NCBI GenBank assembly: GCA_032433595.1
Contig: JASWJB010000008.1
Location: 248,001-312,000 of the forward strand
Origin: Conoideocrella luteorostrata
Lineage: Eukaryota; Ascomycota; Sordariomycetes; Hypocreales; Clavicipitaceae
DNA: 64,000 bases
Direction: 5' to 3'
The notes under the pieces: model-generated
Databases searched by the model: none
What the model was told of the DNA's origin: nothing
What the model saw: only the letters and a program-made list of their open reading frames with translations
Program-made: the position numbers and the translations under genes
In this document: positions 22,006 to 34,100 of the stretch, piece by piece
Position numbering within the stretch: the stretch's first letter is position 1
Layout of the letters: the number at the start of each line of letters is the position of its first letter

Positions 22006-23710
22006 ATGAGCGGACCGCTGCGGGCGATCAGCCTCGGGACAGCCGGGATTGCGCTACTAGCTTCGATGCTTCAGTCGGTGGATTCCAATGCATCTTTGCT
22101 GAGGCTGTCCGCTCGGCTTTGGGTCTCTCTGTTCTTTGCGTGGTTGATTTGGTCGTCCTTGATCTACCCGCACTACGTGTCGCCCTTTCGACACCTGCCT
22201 CAACCAAGGGGGGCGCATTGGTTGTTTGGACATGCCAAATTGGTGATCAAACAAGGTCCTGGAGTGATAGCACGGCAGTGGTAAGTAATCGCCGCCGGTG
22301 GACTTGCGACCAGGTTCACCTTTTGACAGTCGATGTCCTAGGATTGAAGAAACACCGAATAATGGACTCCTCCGATATTTGTGGGTTTTCAACAAGGAGC
22401 GCCTAATTATTACTTCGCCCAGGGCGATCAGGGAAGTCATAGTCGCCAAGAGCTACGTATTTGCGAAGCCGTTGGAAGTGCGCCAGTTTCTGGGGCGGGT
22501 AGCTGGCCATGGCGTTCTTCTCAGTGAAGGAGACGAGCACAAAGTTCAGCGCCGGAACCTGATGCCGGCTTTTACTTTCCGACATGTCAAGAATCTGTAT
22601 CCTATCTTCTGGGACAAATCCATGCTGCTCGTGCAAGCTATTTCGGATACCTGTGACAGCGACAACACTGCACAAATTGACATCCACGCTTGGGTGTCGA
22701 GATGCACACTGGATACCATTGGGCTGGCAGTGCTTGGGTTGGACTTTCGCGCCATCCAAGACGAGCATAACGAGCTGAACCAGAGATATACCCAGCTTAT
22801 GACACCCTGCAGGCAGGACAAGATCATGCTGGCACTTGCTACGTTTCTTCCGTCGCGGGTTCTTCATCGCTTACCGCTGTCGCGCAACACCGTGATCGCC
22901 AAGTCCGTCAAGCATCTTCGCAATGCGTGCGGCGAGCTGCTTGCAGCACGCAGACAACGTGGCACGGGATGCGAAAACACAGACATTGTTTCGGTAGCCT
23001 TGTCAAGCGGCCAATTTTCAGACACACAGCTCGTCGACCAAATGATGACATTTCTAAGCGCCGGTCACGACACGTCCACCGCCGCGTTCACATGGGCCGT
23101 CTATGCGCTTGCCGCACACCCCGACATACAAGAACGACTTCGAGGCGAGCTCGGCGCGCATCTTCCGGCAATCAGCGGACAAGGAGGCAGCGTCTCCAGC
23201 AGCGAGATCGACCGTCTGCCCTACCTTCACGCTGTTTGCAGCGAGGTGTTTCGCCTTTACGCGCCTCTCCCACAGAATGTACGTGATGCGCTGCATGATA
23301 CCACAATCGAGGGCATCAGGGTTCCTCGCGGGACTCGCATCATCCTCGCGCCGTGGGCCACAAACGTCGATGGCGAGCTCTGGGGCCGCGACGCAAAGGA
23401 ATTTCGTCCTGATCGATGGCTGTCCACGGACCATGGCGGCATGTACGATGTCAAGACAGCGTCGAGCGGAGGCGCAACGAGCAACTATGCTTTTCTGAGC
23501 TTCTCGCATGGGCCACGGAGCTGCATTGGGCAGAGTTTTGCGAGGGGCGAGCTTGCTTGCTTCCTTGCCGCGTGGGTTGGACGATTCCGGTTTGAACTTG
23601 CCGACAAGGCTTTGGTAGACTGGAGCAAGGTGCGGCTTGAGCCAGCTGTTGCGGCGAGGCCGCTTGGCGGGTTGCAACTAAAGGTTAGGCTTGTGAATAA
23701 CAGGGAATAG
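22006..23710 (+). CDS. Cytochrome P450 monooxygenase (second, family unassigned)
   Basis: Two exons, 22006-22280 and 22342-23710, separated by a 61-nt intron (GTAAGT...CCTAG), give 547 residues; the junction restores the continuous reading ARQW-IEETPNNG. The N-terminus has two hydrophobic stretches (about residues 5-22 and 36-53) followed by the proline-rich hinge HLPQPRG. Hallmarks are FLSAGHDTSTA (I helix), the K-helix ExxR in SEVFRLYAPLP, FRPDRW and the heme loop FSHGPRSCIGQSFARGEL. It differs clearly from the CYP52-like gene and looks closer to CYP4/CYP3-like fungal families. All catalytic motifs are intact. It borders the degraded zone downstream; relation to the 9-13 kb genes is possible but unproven. 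Confidence 0.85.
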
Positions 23711-24060
23711 CCTGCTATGGTAGCTTTCTAGCAACTCTCCGTACAGTCAATCCCTTTACCTGCGGAAGGGCCTCAGGCGGGAACCAATTAATATGATGCT
23801 ATTGACAATAGCAATGACATCTCCCCTACTTGCCAGGGCTGACCTGGTGAGCACAGGGCAACGCCACAGGGGCACAACGCCCAAGGCTAAATTTTGGTCG
23901 ATCTGGTCCTGTCAAGTTTTCGCAAAGGAAGCACAAGGTCGGCTTCTTCGTGCATCACCGAGCTCTGCTCTCGTTCCTTCACAAGGTACGGGAAAGCCCC
24001 ACAGATTGCTCCCGCGTGTCTAACGATAACAGAGGGATTCACACAGAGCGGGATGGACCT

Positions 24061-24471
24061 CTGACAGAGAGAGCAACGCGAGGGCGATTCGACATCTCAA
24101 CGCCATATGCCGTGGGGCTCAAGACGCAAATCATGCGGCGTGCGGTGCCCATGCGGACGCTGGTAAGCATACCGATGGTGGCTCTGAGTGTCGCTAACAC
24201 GATCAGAATGGATCTCAACGGACATCTCGGATGGATTGTTCCTCTCTGACCGCTCGGTCTTGGACATGACTGGATCGGAATTGGTCACCCTACCAGCCAT
24301 CATGTGCCAGGATTTAAAGGACCGACTGACTGGCATCGGAAAGGATGCTTGAGACTCGGCCTCACGCGTGAAGAGGTTGACGCCATGCAGAAGGTTATCG
24401 AGAGAGTAGTAACACACGGCGGCGGCAAGTTATCTCAAACCGGCTCGGTCTGGGACATACAGGACGAATAG
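24061..24471 (+). pseudogene. CMD/AhpD-like protein gene with a 1-nt frameshift
   Basis: After a plausible intron (GTAAGC at about 24163, CGCTAACAC branch, GATCAG) the frame reads DGLFLSDRSVLDMTGSEL, then VTLPAIMCQDLK and runs into a stop. The next frame picks up at once with GPTDWHRKGCLRLGLTREEV, DAMQKVIERVV and ends at TAG 24469-24471. The W-H-x-RG...G-TREEV pattern is that of carboxymuconolactone-decarboxylase/alkylhydroperoxidase-like fungal proteins. One base appears to be missing from the G run near 24319. The first exon is not certain; 24061-24162 is the best open stretch. Family assignment is by eye and moderate. Confidence 0.45.
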
Positions 24472-24700
24472 GAGGACACCACGAAGAAGCCCTAGCTACT
24501 TGCACGATGTTAGAAGCATAGAGGCACGGGTTCTGTGGTGTTATAATGGGAAACCGCCTTCTGACTCGCGGCCAAAAAGTACTACTTAATCACTTTTGAT
24601 GGTTAATACGAGCAGTCTTTACTTTATTTAATGTCAAGAAATTCATTGCCCAATCAGACTCCGGACTGCTTCTCGCTTACTGTGTCAAATTCCGCTGAAC
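24472..24700. other. Short intergenic gap
   Basis: Between two gene remnants; nothing recognised. Confidence 0.3.
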
Positions 24701-24870
24701 CTACTTCAAGAGCTGATAGACCTGAGTCAAAATCGGCGTACTGACACACTTCTCCTTGGCCGCCCTCAACGGCGCCCCAAGAATGACCTCCAACTCCAGC
24801 GGCTGTTCGTTCTCAAGATCGACCAACATGCTGGGCCGAAGCGTAATGCTGCTAACAAACGTCTTGTTGC
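24701..24870 (-). pseudogene. C-terminal remnant of a ketopantoate reductase (ApbA/PanE)-like gene
   Basis: The minus-strand frame 24870-24701 reads NKTFVSSITLRPSMLVDLEN, EQPLELEVILGAPLRAAKEK, and CVSTPILTQVYQLLK before a TAG. This is the C-terminal helix region of 2-dehydropantoate 2-reductase-like proteins (S-M-x-D-x-E...ELE-I-G-P...A...TP-L-Y-LL). The NADP-binding N-terminal domain is absent: sequence beyond 24870 is AT-rich and closed in this frame. It is therefore a broken gene rather than a complete one. Confidence 0.65.
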
Positions 24871-25037
24871 CTTACAGCGAGCATCTTACACAGCAGAATT
24901 TCATGGCCTTTTTTCCATATACCATGGTTTCTTAGCACCATATCTTGACAGTGTTACACATCACGACATATCATAAATTATATTAACTAATGGCCAGATA
25001 AATTAGAAAAACAATCCAACTAGACAGAGGCAGAAAA

Positions 25038-25275
25038 TCAAATCTCCACTTTGTGCCAACTCATTAGAAGATGCAAAGGGGGGCGCTGCGCTTCTCCCTG
25101 CCTGCCTCGCCTTGCCTTGCGAATCTCAGGCAAAGCTCCGCATTTCCTGATAATGTGTGGTCTGCCTGCGGCCCCTCTGCAGCCAAAGGGATACTTGATG
25201 CCAGCAGAACAGCCGATGCTGCACCGGCCCGAATACATGCAGTTCGGTCTTAGTGCTTATGGCGGTCGACCTACA
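25038..25275 (-). pseudogene. Possible remnant of a small cysteine-rich secreted protein
   Basis: A minus-strand frame contains NCMYSGRCSIGCSAGIKYPF followed by GC, a compact cysteine pattern seen in small secreted fungal peptides. It is preceded in frame by GEVVGRPP, a TAA stop and ALRP; the TAA fits a CAA to TAA change. No signal peptide could be connected upstream. The evidence is only pattern-level; it could be chance. Confidence 0.22.
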
Positions 25276-25700
25276 ACTTCCCCGGATGGGGTTTCTCAAC
25301 AAGGGGCAACCAGCGCATCTGTTGACCCTCTCTGTGATGCAGCCACCAAGAACAATGCGGTAGCGTGGCATCGCCGCTGGATGATCGTGTAAAAAGTGTA
25401 AATACCGGTCGCATATTGTAAGACCCGAAAAGAACACCCCTTGTCGTAAGACCAGTAGAGCTTTTCTCCTCCTGCAAGAATAACTTGGTAAGCCCAGATT
25501 CGGAGACAACCAAGACAAAAAGATGCATGCTGACGGCCCGAATACCCCAGGGACAGTTTCGTCATCGGACCCGACAGACGGTTCGACTGACCGTCACTTT
25601 GGACCTACATAAAAGCACCGATGTTACGAAGGGCATCTTTCCAAGACACGCAACGAGACTTTAAACCCACAGAAGAGTAAAATACAGCAATTAAACAGAG

Positions 25701-26250
25701 ATGGCAGTTAAACTACCCTACTCCCTCAAATATGCCACCCTACTCACTGTGCTCGCCGGCCTAGCCATCGCCACTACCGCACCACCACACATTCAAGTCC
25801 CGTCATGCCAGTCTCACAAAGCCCATCTTCCAGTACGAAGTCATGGAGGTATTCATGGCAAAGGGGTCCGGAACGCCCACTACGTACTTTGAAGCAGAGA
25901 TCAACCCTAACAATGTCACGGTCCAGACATTTGTGTTCAACCCGTCTGGTCGGCGCTTGCCAGGAACGCCCTTTGATCATTTCATTGTTCCGGATCCGTT
26001 GACGGACGGTATCTCCGGGACTACCATTCTCGATAGAGAGCAACATGTGTGGACAAGTCTGCTGAGTATTCCACTGGGCTTTTTCAACGTGGAGAGCGGC
26101 AAGGCGCCAGGAACGACCTGGCGGATGAATTTTTTCAGAACCGTCACTGATAGCACCATGTTTCCGAAACAGTTGATGGGGGCGTGGAATCCGCCCGACG
26201 TGGCGGAATTTCATGTGACACCCTATTTTGGAAAGTTTACATTTGTATGA
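25701..26250 (+). pseudogene. CBM9-like carbohydrate-binding protein gene, internally deleted
   Basis: The 5' frame from 25701 encodes a signal peptide (LLTVLAGLAIATTAPPH) and IQVPSCQSH. Coding likeness then switches to another frame, IFQYEVMEVFMAKGSGTPTT, and continues through EINPNNVTVQTFVFNPSGRR, DREQHVWTSLLSIPLGFFNV, TTWRMNFFRTVTD and PPDVAEFHVTPYFGKFTFV to the stop at 26250. This is the CBM9-like domain of secreted fungal proteins. Between the conserved VPSC and the conserved YEVMEVF such proteins usually carry about 50-60 more residues; here only a few remain, and the frame is shifted. No intron can bridge the 45-base gap. It is thus a secreted sugar-binding protein gene inactivated by a deletion. 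Confidence 0.7.
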
Positions 26251-26474
26251 TTAAACGATTCATTCTAAACAACTTTTCGTATATTTAACAAGAAATTAAG
26301 AAAAATGTACGTCTCTCTTCTAAAACCAAAATCATCTATCAGTACGCGCCCTGTGTCTAGTTATGCACTTTTTATCACACGCAGACGCTCAGTCTGCTCT
26401 ATATATCCCAGCTGCATCAGCGACGAGAACACCAATATCGTCGCTGTGTATTAATTGCCCGTGACGCCGCACGA

Positions 26475-29400
26475 TTAAAGAAATTTGAAGAGGTAGCCTA
26501 GGCCAAATGTATATCGTCGGACACGGACGAAGTAGATGAAGAAGTAAATCAACCTGCAGGAGAAGACAATCATCAGTTTACGGCAATGCACAAATAATAG
26601 CATCGCCAGGGTGTATCAAAACTTACATCCAGTTAGAGACGCAAAAGACAATGAAGATACCGAGGTCCCTCCACTTCTGGCTAGGCTCGATGCTCAGTCC
26701 AGCGAGGTACTGCACGCCGCTGGAGTATGGGCAGTAGCCACAGTTTGCAGTGTCGTTGGGGTTCATGAGATATCCGCGACCAGCGGCCGTGACAAAGTCC
26801 ATCGCGAAATCTCGGCAGGTCTGGCCGGACGGTGGGTTGAAGTACGCAGCCTCGTTGTTTGCACAGTTGACGGTCTGGTGCTCCAGCGTGGTGGCGAGAA
26901 CACCGCTTATCCAATAGGTACTTGGGTTCAAGTAGTACAGCTAACAAACTCACTATTAGTTTGGGAGATTCCAATGTGCGGTAACATGGATTTTAGAACT
27001 TACCCAGTATCGCCAAAAGACATTTAGTTGCTCGTACGGAACGACAACTCCATTGAACAATGAAAACATGACCAGGAAGAACGGCAACACGTTGCTGATA
27101 ACTGTAAAGCTTGGGGCCCAGGCGCAGATCCACTGACCCCAGCTGGACTGGAACAAGAAGAACAGAACAGTCATGAGAAAGACGTAGCCGGACGTCAGAG
27201 AGTCGGTGGGCAAGCCTGTAGGCCAGTACCACAGTACCCAGTACAAAACACCGGCGAGAAGCGAGCCAGGGATTTCAGACAGAATTGAAGAGGTGCAGAA
27301 CGCCACCCATCCGTAAATACGGCTGGGATACTCGCGAGCTTCCCAAAGAGCACGATCCATGTAGAACTTGGGCAAGATGGCATTTAGCACCGTCGGCGGG
27401 ATCAACAGGATGAGAAAAGACGTGAACATTCGGCTTTGCATGTCGTTCACGCTGTCTCCGAGTTTCCAGAAAGTAAACCCGTTGAAGATGCCCACAATCA
27501 CGGAGGTGAAAAACTTGCCGTAAATATATGACGGCTGACGCCACTGATTGATGAACATGCGCTTGGTGAGCAGTTTGATCTGCAGCGAGACGGGCGCGGC
27601 GAATTCATGCGACAAAACGACCTCCTGAGAGGCAGCCGTCTCTTGACTCCGCTGTTGCTTAATCTGTTGGATTTCTTCAATCAGAGCCTTGTTCTCGTTG
27701 GATTGGCGCCATTGCTCATTCCAATGCTCGCGATCAGACGCCCGCGCTCCCGTCTCGATGAGGAACTCTGCGATGTTCTTGCCCTCGGGGCATTGGGCGC
27801 CACGAGCACCAAAGTAGTCGACCACAGCCTGACCGTTGTGACCGACAGGGCCAAAGTAAAAAATGTTGCCGCCCGGGTTGAGAGCGAGGATTTTGTCAAA
27901 TTGTTCGATGAGTTCAGAGGACGGTTGATGGATAGTACACACGATAGCCTGACCCGAAGCACACAGCTTTCGCAGGAAACGAATGATGGAGTAAGCAGCT
28001 TGCGAGTCGAGACCACTGGTAGGCTCGTCCAAAAACAGCAGAAGGGATGGTTTGGCCGCCAGCTCAACACCAATCGTCAGTCTTTTCTTGGGCTCGACCC
28101 CAAGAGAGCCTACGATTGCGTCCTGGATGTCGTTGAGCTCAAGAAGGTCAATCACTTTGTCGACATATTCAAGCTTCTCTTCGCGAGGGACGTCTCGGCT
28201 CTGACGAAGAAGTGCCGAAAACTCGAGCGCCTCGCGCACCGTTGCAGATCCTTCGTGCAGATCCATCTGCTCCACGAATCCGGTTCTCCGCTGAAAGTCA
28301 GACATGAGCCCTTTCCCATCAACAAGCATGCTGCCCTCAACGACACCCACAGTCTGGCGCTGCGACAGCGTATTTAGCAGTGTCGTCTTACCCGCACCAC
28401 TTGCCCCCATGAGGGCAACAAGAACACCGGGCTTCGCATATCCATTTATATCGTTGAGAAGCTTCTTCGGACCCGCCGGGGTCGGAACGGTGTAGTTGAT
28501 GTTCTCCCAGGTGAATATTTGATCGCTACGATTAAATGCCTCTAAAATTTCATCTGGGGTTCGTTGTCGATCAATAGCAGCAGCAGTGATTTCATCAGAT
28601 TGAGTGTGTTCCTCATCCGTCTTATTCTGCGTCTTTGCGGCCAGCTTTGGGTTCTTTGAGGATTTGAATACCATGGCGCCCGAGCCACCACCTGTAAAGG
28701 AGAGCTTTTCCGTGGCCCAAACCGTCAGGGCAATGTACCCCGCGGTGAAAGCAAGGAGAATTCCAAAATTTCGCCACAGGTTCGATCGGCTGTACTCGAA
28801 CTGTGATGACAGATAACCGTCTCCTGTAACTTGAGGAGAACCCGGCTGAGAGCCGGCAATGGCACAACCCTGGTTCTGGGGACTGATGCCCGGTCCTTGC
28901 GGAATCAGTTGTAATGGTGCACAATCCATGGTTCGTCCACCGAACTCGTTGGTCAAGACCGCTTCGAAAGCATAACTGATCGGGTTGACATAGTAGAGCC
29001 AACCGAACCAGATTTTGTCGTTGAGGAGGGTTGGCTTCGCGAGAGTATAGCCAGTGTAAACAATGAGGAGATTGAGAGCAATTCCGGAAAATCTCACAGC
29101 GTCATCCATAGTTGGAGACACAGCGGCGAACATACGGTACAGGGCGGTCAGGCAAATGGTGGTGACGTAAACGAAGAGCAGGTAGATGAAGAACTTGGAT
29201 GCCGTCACGTCCAGACCCGTTATGAAGTACATGATCAAGCCGAAGATGATGACTTCCACTATGAGCATAGGCAGGTCGGCCAATACTCTGGCAAGGCTGA
29301 CAGCGCTCGGCCGGTAGAAGGCATAATCACTGTGGCGTTCGATGATGGCTCGTCCTGAGACAGCTTTCATCAACTCAGACAATTGGAGCCAGCCGAGGAA

Positions 29401-31173
29401 TAGGATTGAGAAGAAGGCAACACCGCCACGCAAGAAAGCGCCGCTGGTGTCGGAGGGCGTGTTGTAGAACAGGGAACCGACGATGAGACCGTTGCTGATA
29501 ATGACAAAGAACTTGGTATACAGAGAAGTCTTGTCACCCCAAATGAGCCAAAATTCTCGTCGGGTGCATGCCAAGACCTGTTTCCACAAACTAACAGTAT
29601 AGACAGACTGCTTCATGACCGTTCGCGATTTTGCATCTCTCACAGAGTCAACAAAGGTCTGAGCGTCAGAGTGACCGGTATCGTTGATGTGCTTTTCGAA
29701 GCCGTTGACGTCGTCCAAAACCACCTGATAAGCGCGGCTCTGTCGGAAAGCCTTTTCCAATTCCTCTGCCGTCTTGGGGCATCGATCCTCGAATCCATCT
29801 CGGAATTGGCGAGCATTCACATCACACAATGACGTCAGGAAGTCGGCCGTGGTTTGTCGGGGAGGGCAGTAGAATCCAAGATCGAAGAAGTATTGCTTCG
29901 CTTCGTTGGCAGGTCCTTGATACAGCATCCGGCCCTCGTCGATGACCAGGACCTTGTCCATGAGATCGTATATCCCCTCGCCAGCCTGATAGAGTGTCGT
30001 AAGGGTCGTACGATCGGACACGTCGGTCATGATACGAAGCGATTTGGCGTAATTGAAAGCCGTAGACGCATCCAAGCCACGTGTTGAGTTGTCCCAGCAA
30101 GTGACGGTGCTCTTGGTGGCCAGCGTTTCAGCAATGCTCACACGTTTTCGTTCTCCGCCGGACACACCGCGGGTGTATGCGTCACCAACAAGCGTGTCCT
30201 TGGTGTGGGACATGGCAAACATTTTCAAGAAGGAGTTGACAATCAGATCGATGTTGCCTCGAGCATTCTTTTTCGTCTTGGTCAGGAGAGAGAACTTGAG
30301 CGTCTGGCCGACGGTAAGGCTAGGCATGTGCTGATCGTCTTCAGCGTTGTAAACGGCTTCGCCACGGAATCGCTTGTCCATCTTGGAGGATGGAATTCCT
30401 CCGTACACGACATCACCTTCAACGGCCTGAAACGACCCGCGATTGTTGGCAATGACCTTGAGGAACGTGCTGCAGCCAGAACCCGGCCGTCCCAGCACAA
30501 GCATCATCTCACCAGGTCGAATTACACCAGTAAAGTCTCGCAGCAGCTCGCGCGGCTTGCCGGCGCTGCGAAAATTCAATAGGGGAATCCAGCTGCTCAG
30601 ATGGTTATATAGATCGGGGCCGAACGTGCCGGCAATGGCTTGAGGAAGGGTTCGTACAGAGACTGCGGTGGCCCCGACGCCCTTGACGGTCAAATTCTTG
30701 AACAAGACGCCAACCTTTTTTGTAGACTCGCCATTATCCGGGTTGCGCTTCTCCAGGTGGCCCTCGCGAATGAACTGTTCCAGCTCGAACCCCTCTGCTT
30801 GGGCTGTGGCTTCGCTGTCCGCATCGGCCGCGGAAGTTTGCTTCTCTACATCTCCAGTGGCACCTCGACCGGAGAATATTCTGCTGATGGCACTTCCTCT
30901 GGATTTGGTCTGTTGAGCTGCCGAAGCAGTGGTGCTTCTTCGAGTCAACTCGCGCCGCAATTCATCGAAATCTTGACGTGCGCCGCGCTGGCTGACGGGT
31001 CCGTCGGCGTAAGTGTCCCCCCAGTAGCCATCATTAGAAGTATCGTCGGCATCGCGCTGTGTTGTTGTTGATGTTGTTGTTGTTGGTTGTGGTGGTGGCT
31101 GCGTCGTTGTGTTGGTTCGGCTGGGATCTGGAGGGGGGCCGACCTTGGCCTGCCCGTGTGGTTGGTCCGACAT
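26475..31173 (-). CDS. PDR-type ABC multidrug transporter (ABCG, full size)
   Basis: Exons 31173-27004, 26940-26627 and 26553-26475 (introns of 63 and 73 nt with GTAAGT donors and TAG/CAG acceptors) encode about 1520 residues, the usual length. The start at 31173 (MSDQPHGQ) is chosen over an upstream in-frame ATG at 31302. The order is NBD-TMD-NBD-TMD: the first Walker A is the fungal degenerate form GRPGSGCSTFLK (about residues 228-239) with VSGGERKRVSIAE; the second is GASGAGKTTLLN with LDEPTSGLDSQ. The junctions restore RYW-LYYLNPSTYWISG and the last TM segment (LIYFFIYFVRVRRY). The extracellular loop carries PPSGQTC and NCGYCPYSSG cysteines. It is a plasma membrane exporter of hydrophobic compounds such as azoles or metabolites. 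It looks intact despite the decayed neighbours. Confidence 0.92.
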
Positions 31174-34100
31174 TTTGTCACTGTCTCGGCCGAGACCCCA
31201 GGGGCGGCGGTCCGTGGATTTTTCTGTATATGTGCGTGAACAATAGAGAGCGTCGGCTCCGATTTGGATGTGCTGGCAGGCTCCAATGCCGTATTTCGTC
31301 ACTCAATTGGCGGTGCAAGGGTCGCCTCTAAGAACACTATTCGTGTAAATGGCGTTTCCAGCCAAGGGTTTTTGAAGACGGATTGCCACAAGCGACAGTT
31401 GAGATATAAGAAGAAAAAAGTTTCAGCCTAAAGCCATGAACGACGTAATAGAACTAGGGCTGGCGCTAAGCACGGTCGACGGACACTTATTGCTATCGAT
31501 ATTGCATCATCAGCTGGAGTTTAGATATCTCCGGCACCTCCCGGCATTATGATTCCACGCCATGTGGGTTCCTGGCACGTCTCTCGCTCACACTTGATAC
31601 AGAGTATTTGTAAGTTCGTCGCGGAGTACATGCAGCTTAGCCGAGCCGATGGCGCCGTAGGCGGCCAAGTCATGTCGATGCCGGCCGTGAACTGTCTATG
31701 ACTCTACTCCGTGCTTTGACGGGGCGTACTCTAATCTGCGGTCAGGCGTGCGGCATCCAATCTCGCCTGCAAACCAACCAACCAACCAGCTCGCAAGTCG
31801 TGCCTTCATTGCGGATTTTCACCAGCACGGGATGCACGGATGCGTTAATCCCCCAGCGCCACATCCGCATCACGGAGTGTCTTTGCCTCGCAACGTCGCC
31901 CATGTCAGTAGCAACGCGACACATCACGGAGCAACTCTAATTAATGCCAAGGGAGGCTGTCTGTGCTCCGTTGTTAGTTCGCCGATTTCAAAGCAACTTT
32001 TTTGGTCCCGTTAGCTCCGTCGCAATGCCACGGCTGGTCCACGGCAATTGCGAACTGTCCAATCAGAACAGCCTAATGTTGTTGATGGATCCACTTGGCA
32101 ATATGATTCATTCCGCATCATGCAAAATAGTACTCCGTAGTTGCGTAGCTAACTAGCACAGAGTCATCACACATCATTGTGAGTGTTTGTTTGAGACCTG
32201 CGTCTGTTTTTCTCCCCACCGTTGTTTCACGGCCGACAAACACGGTCAACGTGGCAACTATCGGTCAACACCTAAGCATAATCCGCATGAGGACTTGGCG
32301 CCGAGCGTTTCCTGAATTGAGTTCCCCGTCACCATCCGCTCTGCTTACATGTCACAAAACAATACAAAACTCCGTACGGAGTACCTACGAAGGGATTACC
32401 ACCGTTAAAGTTGTCATTTGGCTTCCAGGAACGGCTTTGCAAGACCCTTATCGTCGAGGCACCTGGCCAACCCCTGAGTTCACCAGCTAGATCCTTGTCA
32501 GATTGAATACCTTGCGCCCCGTCATGACGAAGGACGGAAACATGTTTGGGGCTGGCATGTGAGAGAAAATGTCTCCGCCGTGTCAAATAATGCTTAAGAA
32601 GCATAGGGATAACCTCCACGCAACAGGATGCGGAAAATGACGAATGCGGCTCAACCATTCGAGCCATCAAGGTAATCAGCGGACTTTGAAGTTTGAGCAT
32701 CTGCTTACATTTCGCGCTGTAGTGACGAATCTTGTTCCACGGTGCAGCCTGCCAAGTCAACCGCAGCTAAACGACACAGATGATGGCATCGTGAGATGTG
32801 ACGCGCCAATAACGGCAGGTTTATTCAGAAAAAAAGATTTCCAATGTAAGTTTCGCATGATGCGAGGTAGATATTGTCTTTGTGCAGGCCGACGATGTCT
32901 TTTACTTCGTACATGTGTGTAGTGGGAGGTGATAAAATTTTACATGCCTTCGGGTACCGTCAACGCCAACGTCACCGGTGCAACTTAGGACATGGCACCA
33001 GCAGCCATGCAAAGAGATATTGCCACGTACTGTAGCAACCCCTACTTATCTGTCCGAAGTAAGCGGCAATGCGGCTGCATGCGTTGTGGCCATATCAAAG
33101 CCATTCTAGATTTGCGGCCTAAACTGCCGCTAACATCCTTAAAGCTAACATCTTTAAAGTCTTATCCACCCTCATCCGTCAGATACCCGGCGACACAACC
33201 CAGGCCGACACTTCCGCGACAACTAATTACCTCTCCGCTGCTGTCCCCGCTCTTTATCCATGGTATCAGATGCTTAGCCTGAATCGGTGTCTTTACTCAT
33301 TTCCAAAGCTCTCTACCGACCTAACAGACACCCTACTTACTAATCTTCTAGTGTTCCACCTGCCCAAGCCTTCCCAATGACACCACACACGCAATCCAAG
33401 ACCACAAGCCTCCACCCATAGATAACCTCCTTCAGGAACAAGCTTCATATGTCAAAATAGCGTAAAAATATCCGCAGCCCTTTCAAGTGCACTGTTTCGG
33501 GTCCATGTTCACCCCGCTTCTTGTGTCGGATATGTGAATCGCCGCAAAGAACAGCATCTGTCGTGGCTAGGTATAGGGTGACGCCCATACTGATGAGAGA
33601 TGAGAGGAAGTGCACTCTGTAATGTAGGTCTTTGACGAGAACGTAGGTGACCGACTCTCCCTGTTAAAAAAAACCCCTTCGCGGCAGCTGCTAGTGGCTT
33701 GTTAGGAAAGTTTTTTTACTACGTCGTAGTAACTCTGTGTTTGTTTCGAGGACGATCCGGTCTCTAATTGAAGTAGAGAAGACCGTAAAGAAAGTTCATA
33801 TTCTCTATACTGCTTCAGAGTCGAGAACAATTGGTTTGGCGGCTTTCATGAAATTAAAGGCTCGCTAGAGGTGGTCTCTAACGACCGCAGGAAAGACCAT
33901 TGCTGATGATGGTAGCTACCCTAAAGTTTGCATTCTCAATACTTCCGAGAAGCTGGGTAGCTGTTGTGGATTCGACGGTGATTAGATGGCTTGCTTGACG
34001 CATGCTTGGAAAGCTCTTTAAATCTATGAGTAAGTTAGCCTAGCACGTTACTTGCACCCTTGCAAAGATGTGTCTAACGTGTATATATACATCGTCATGC

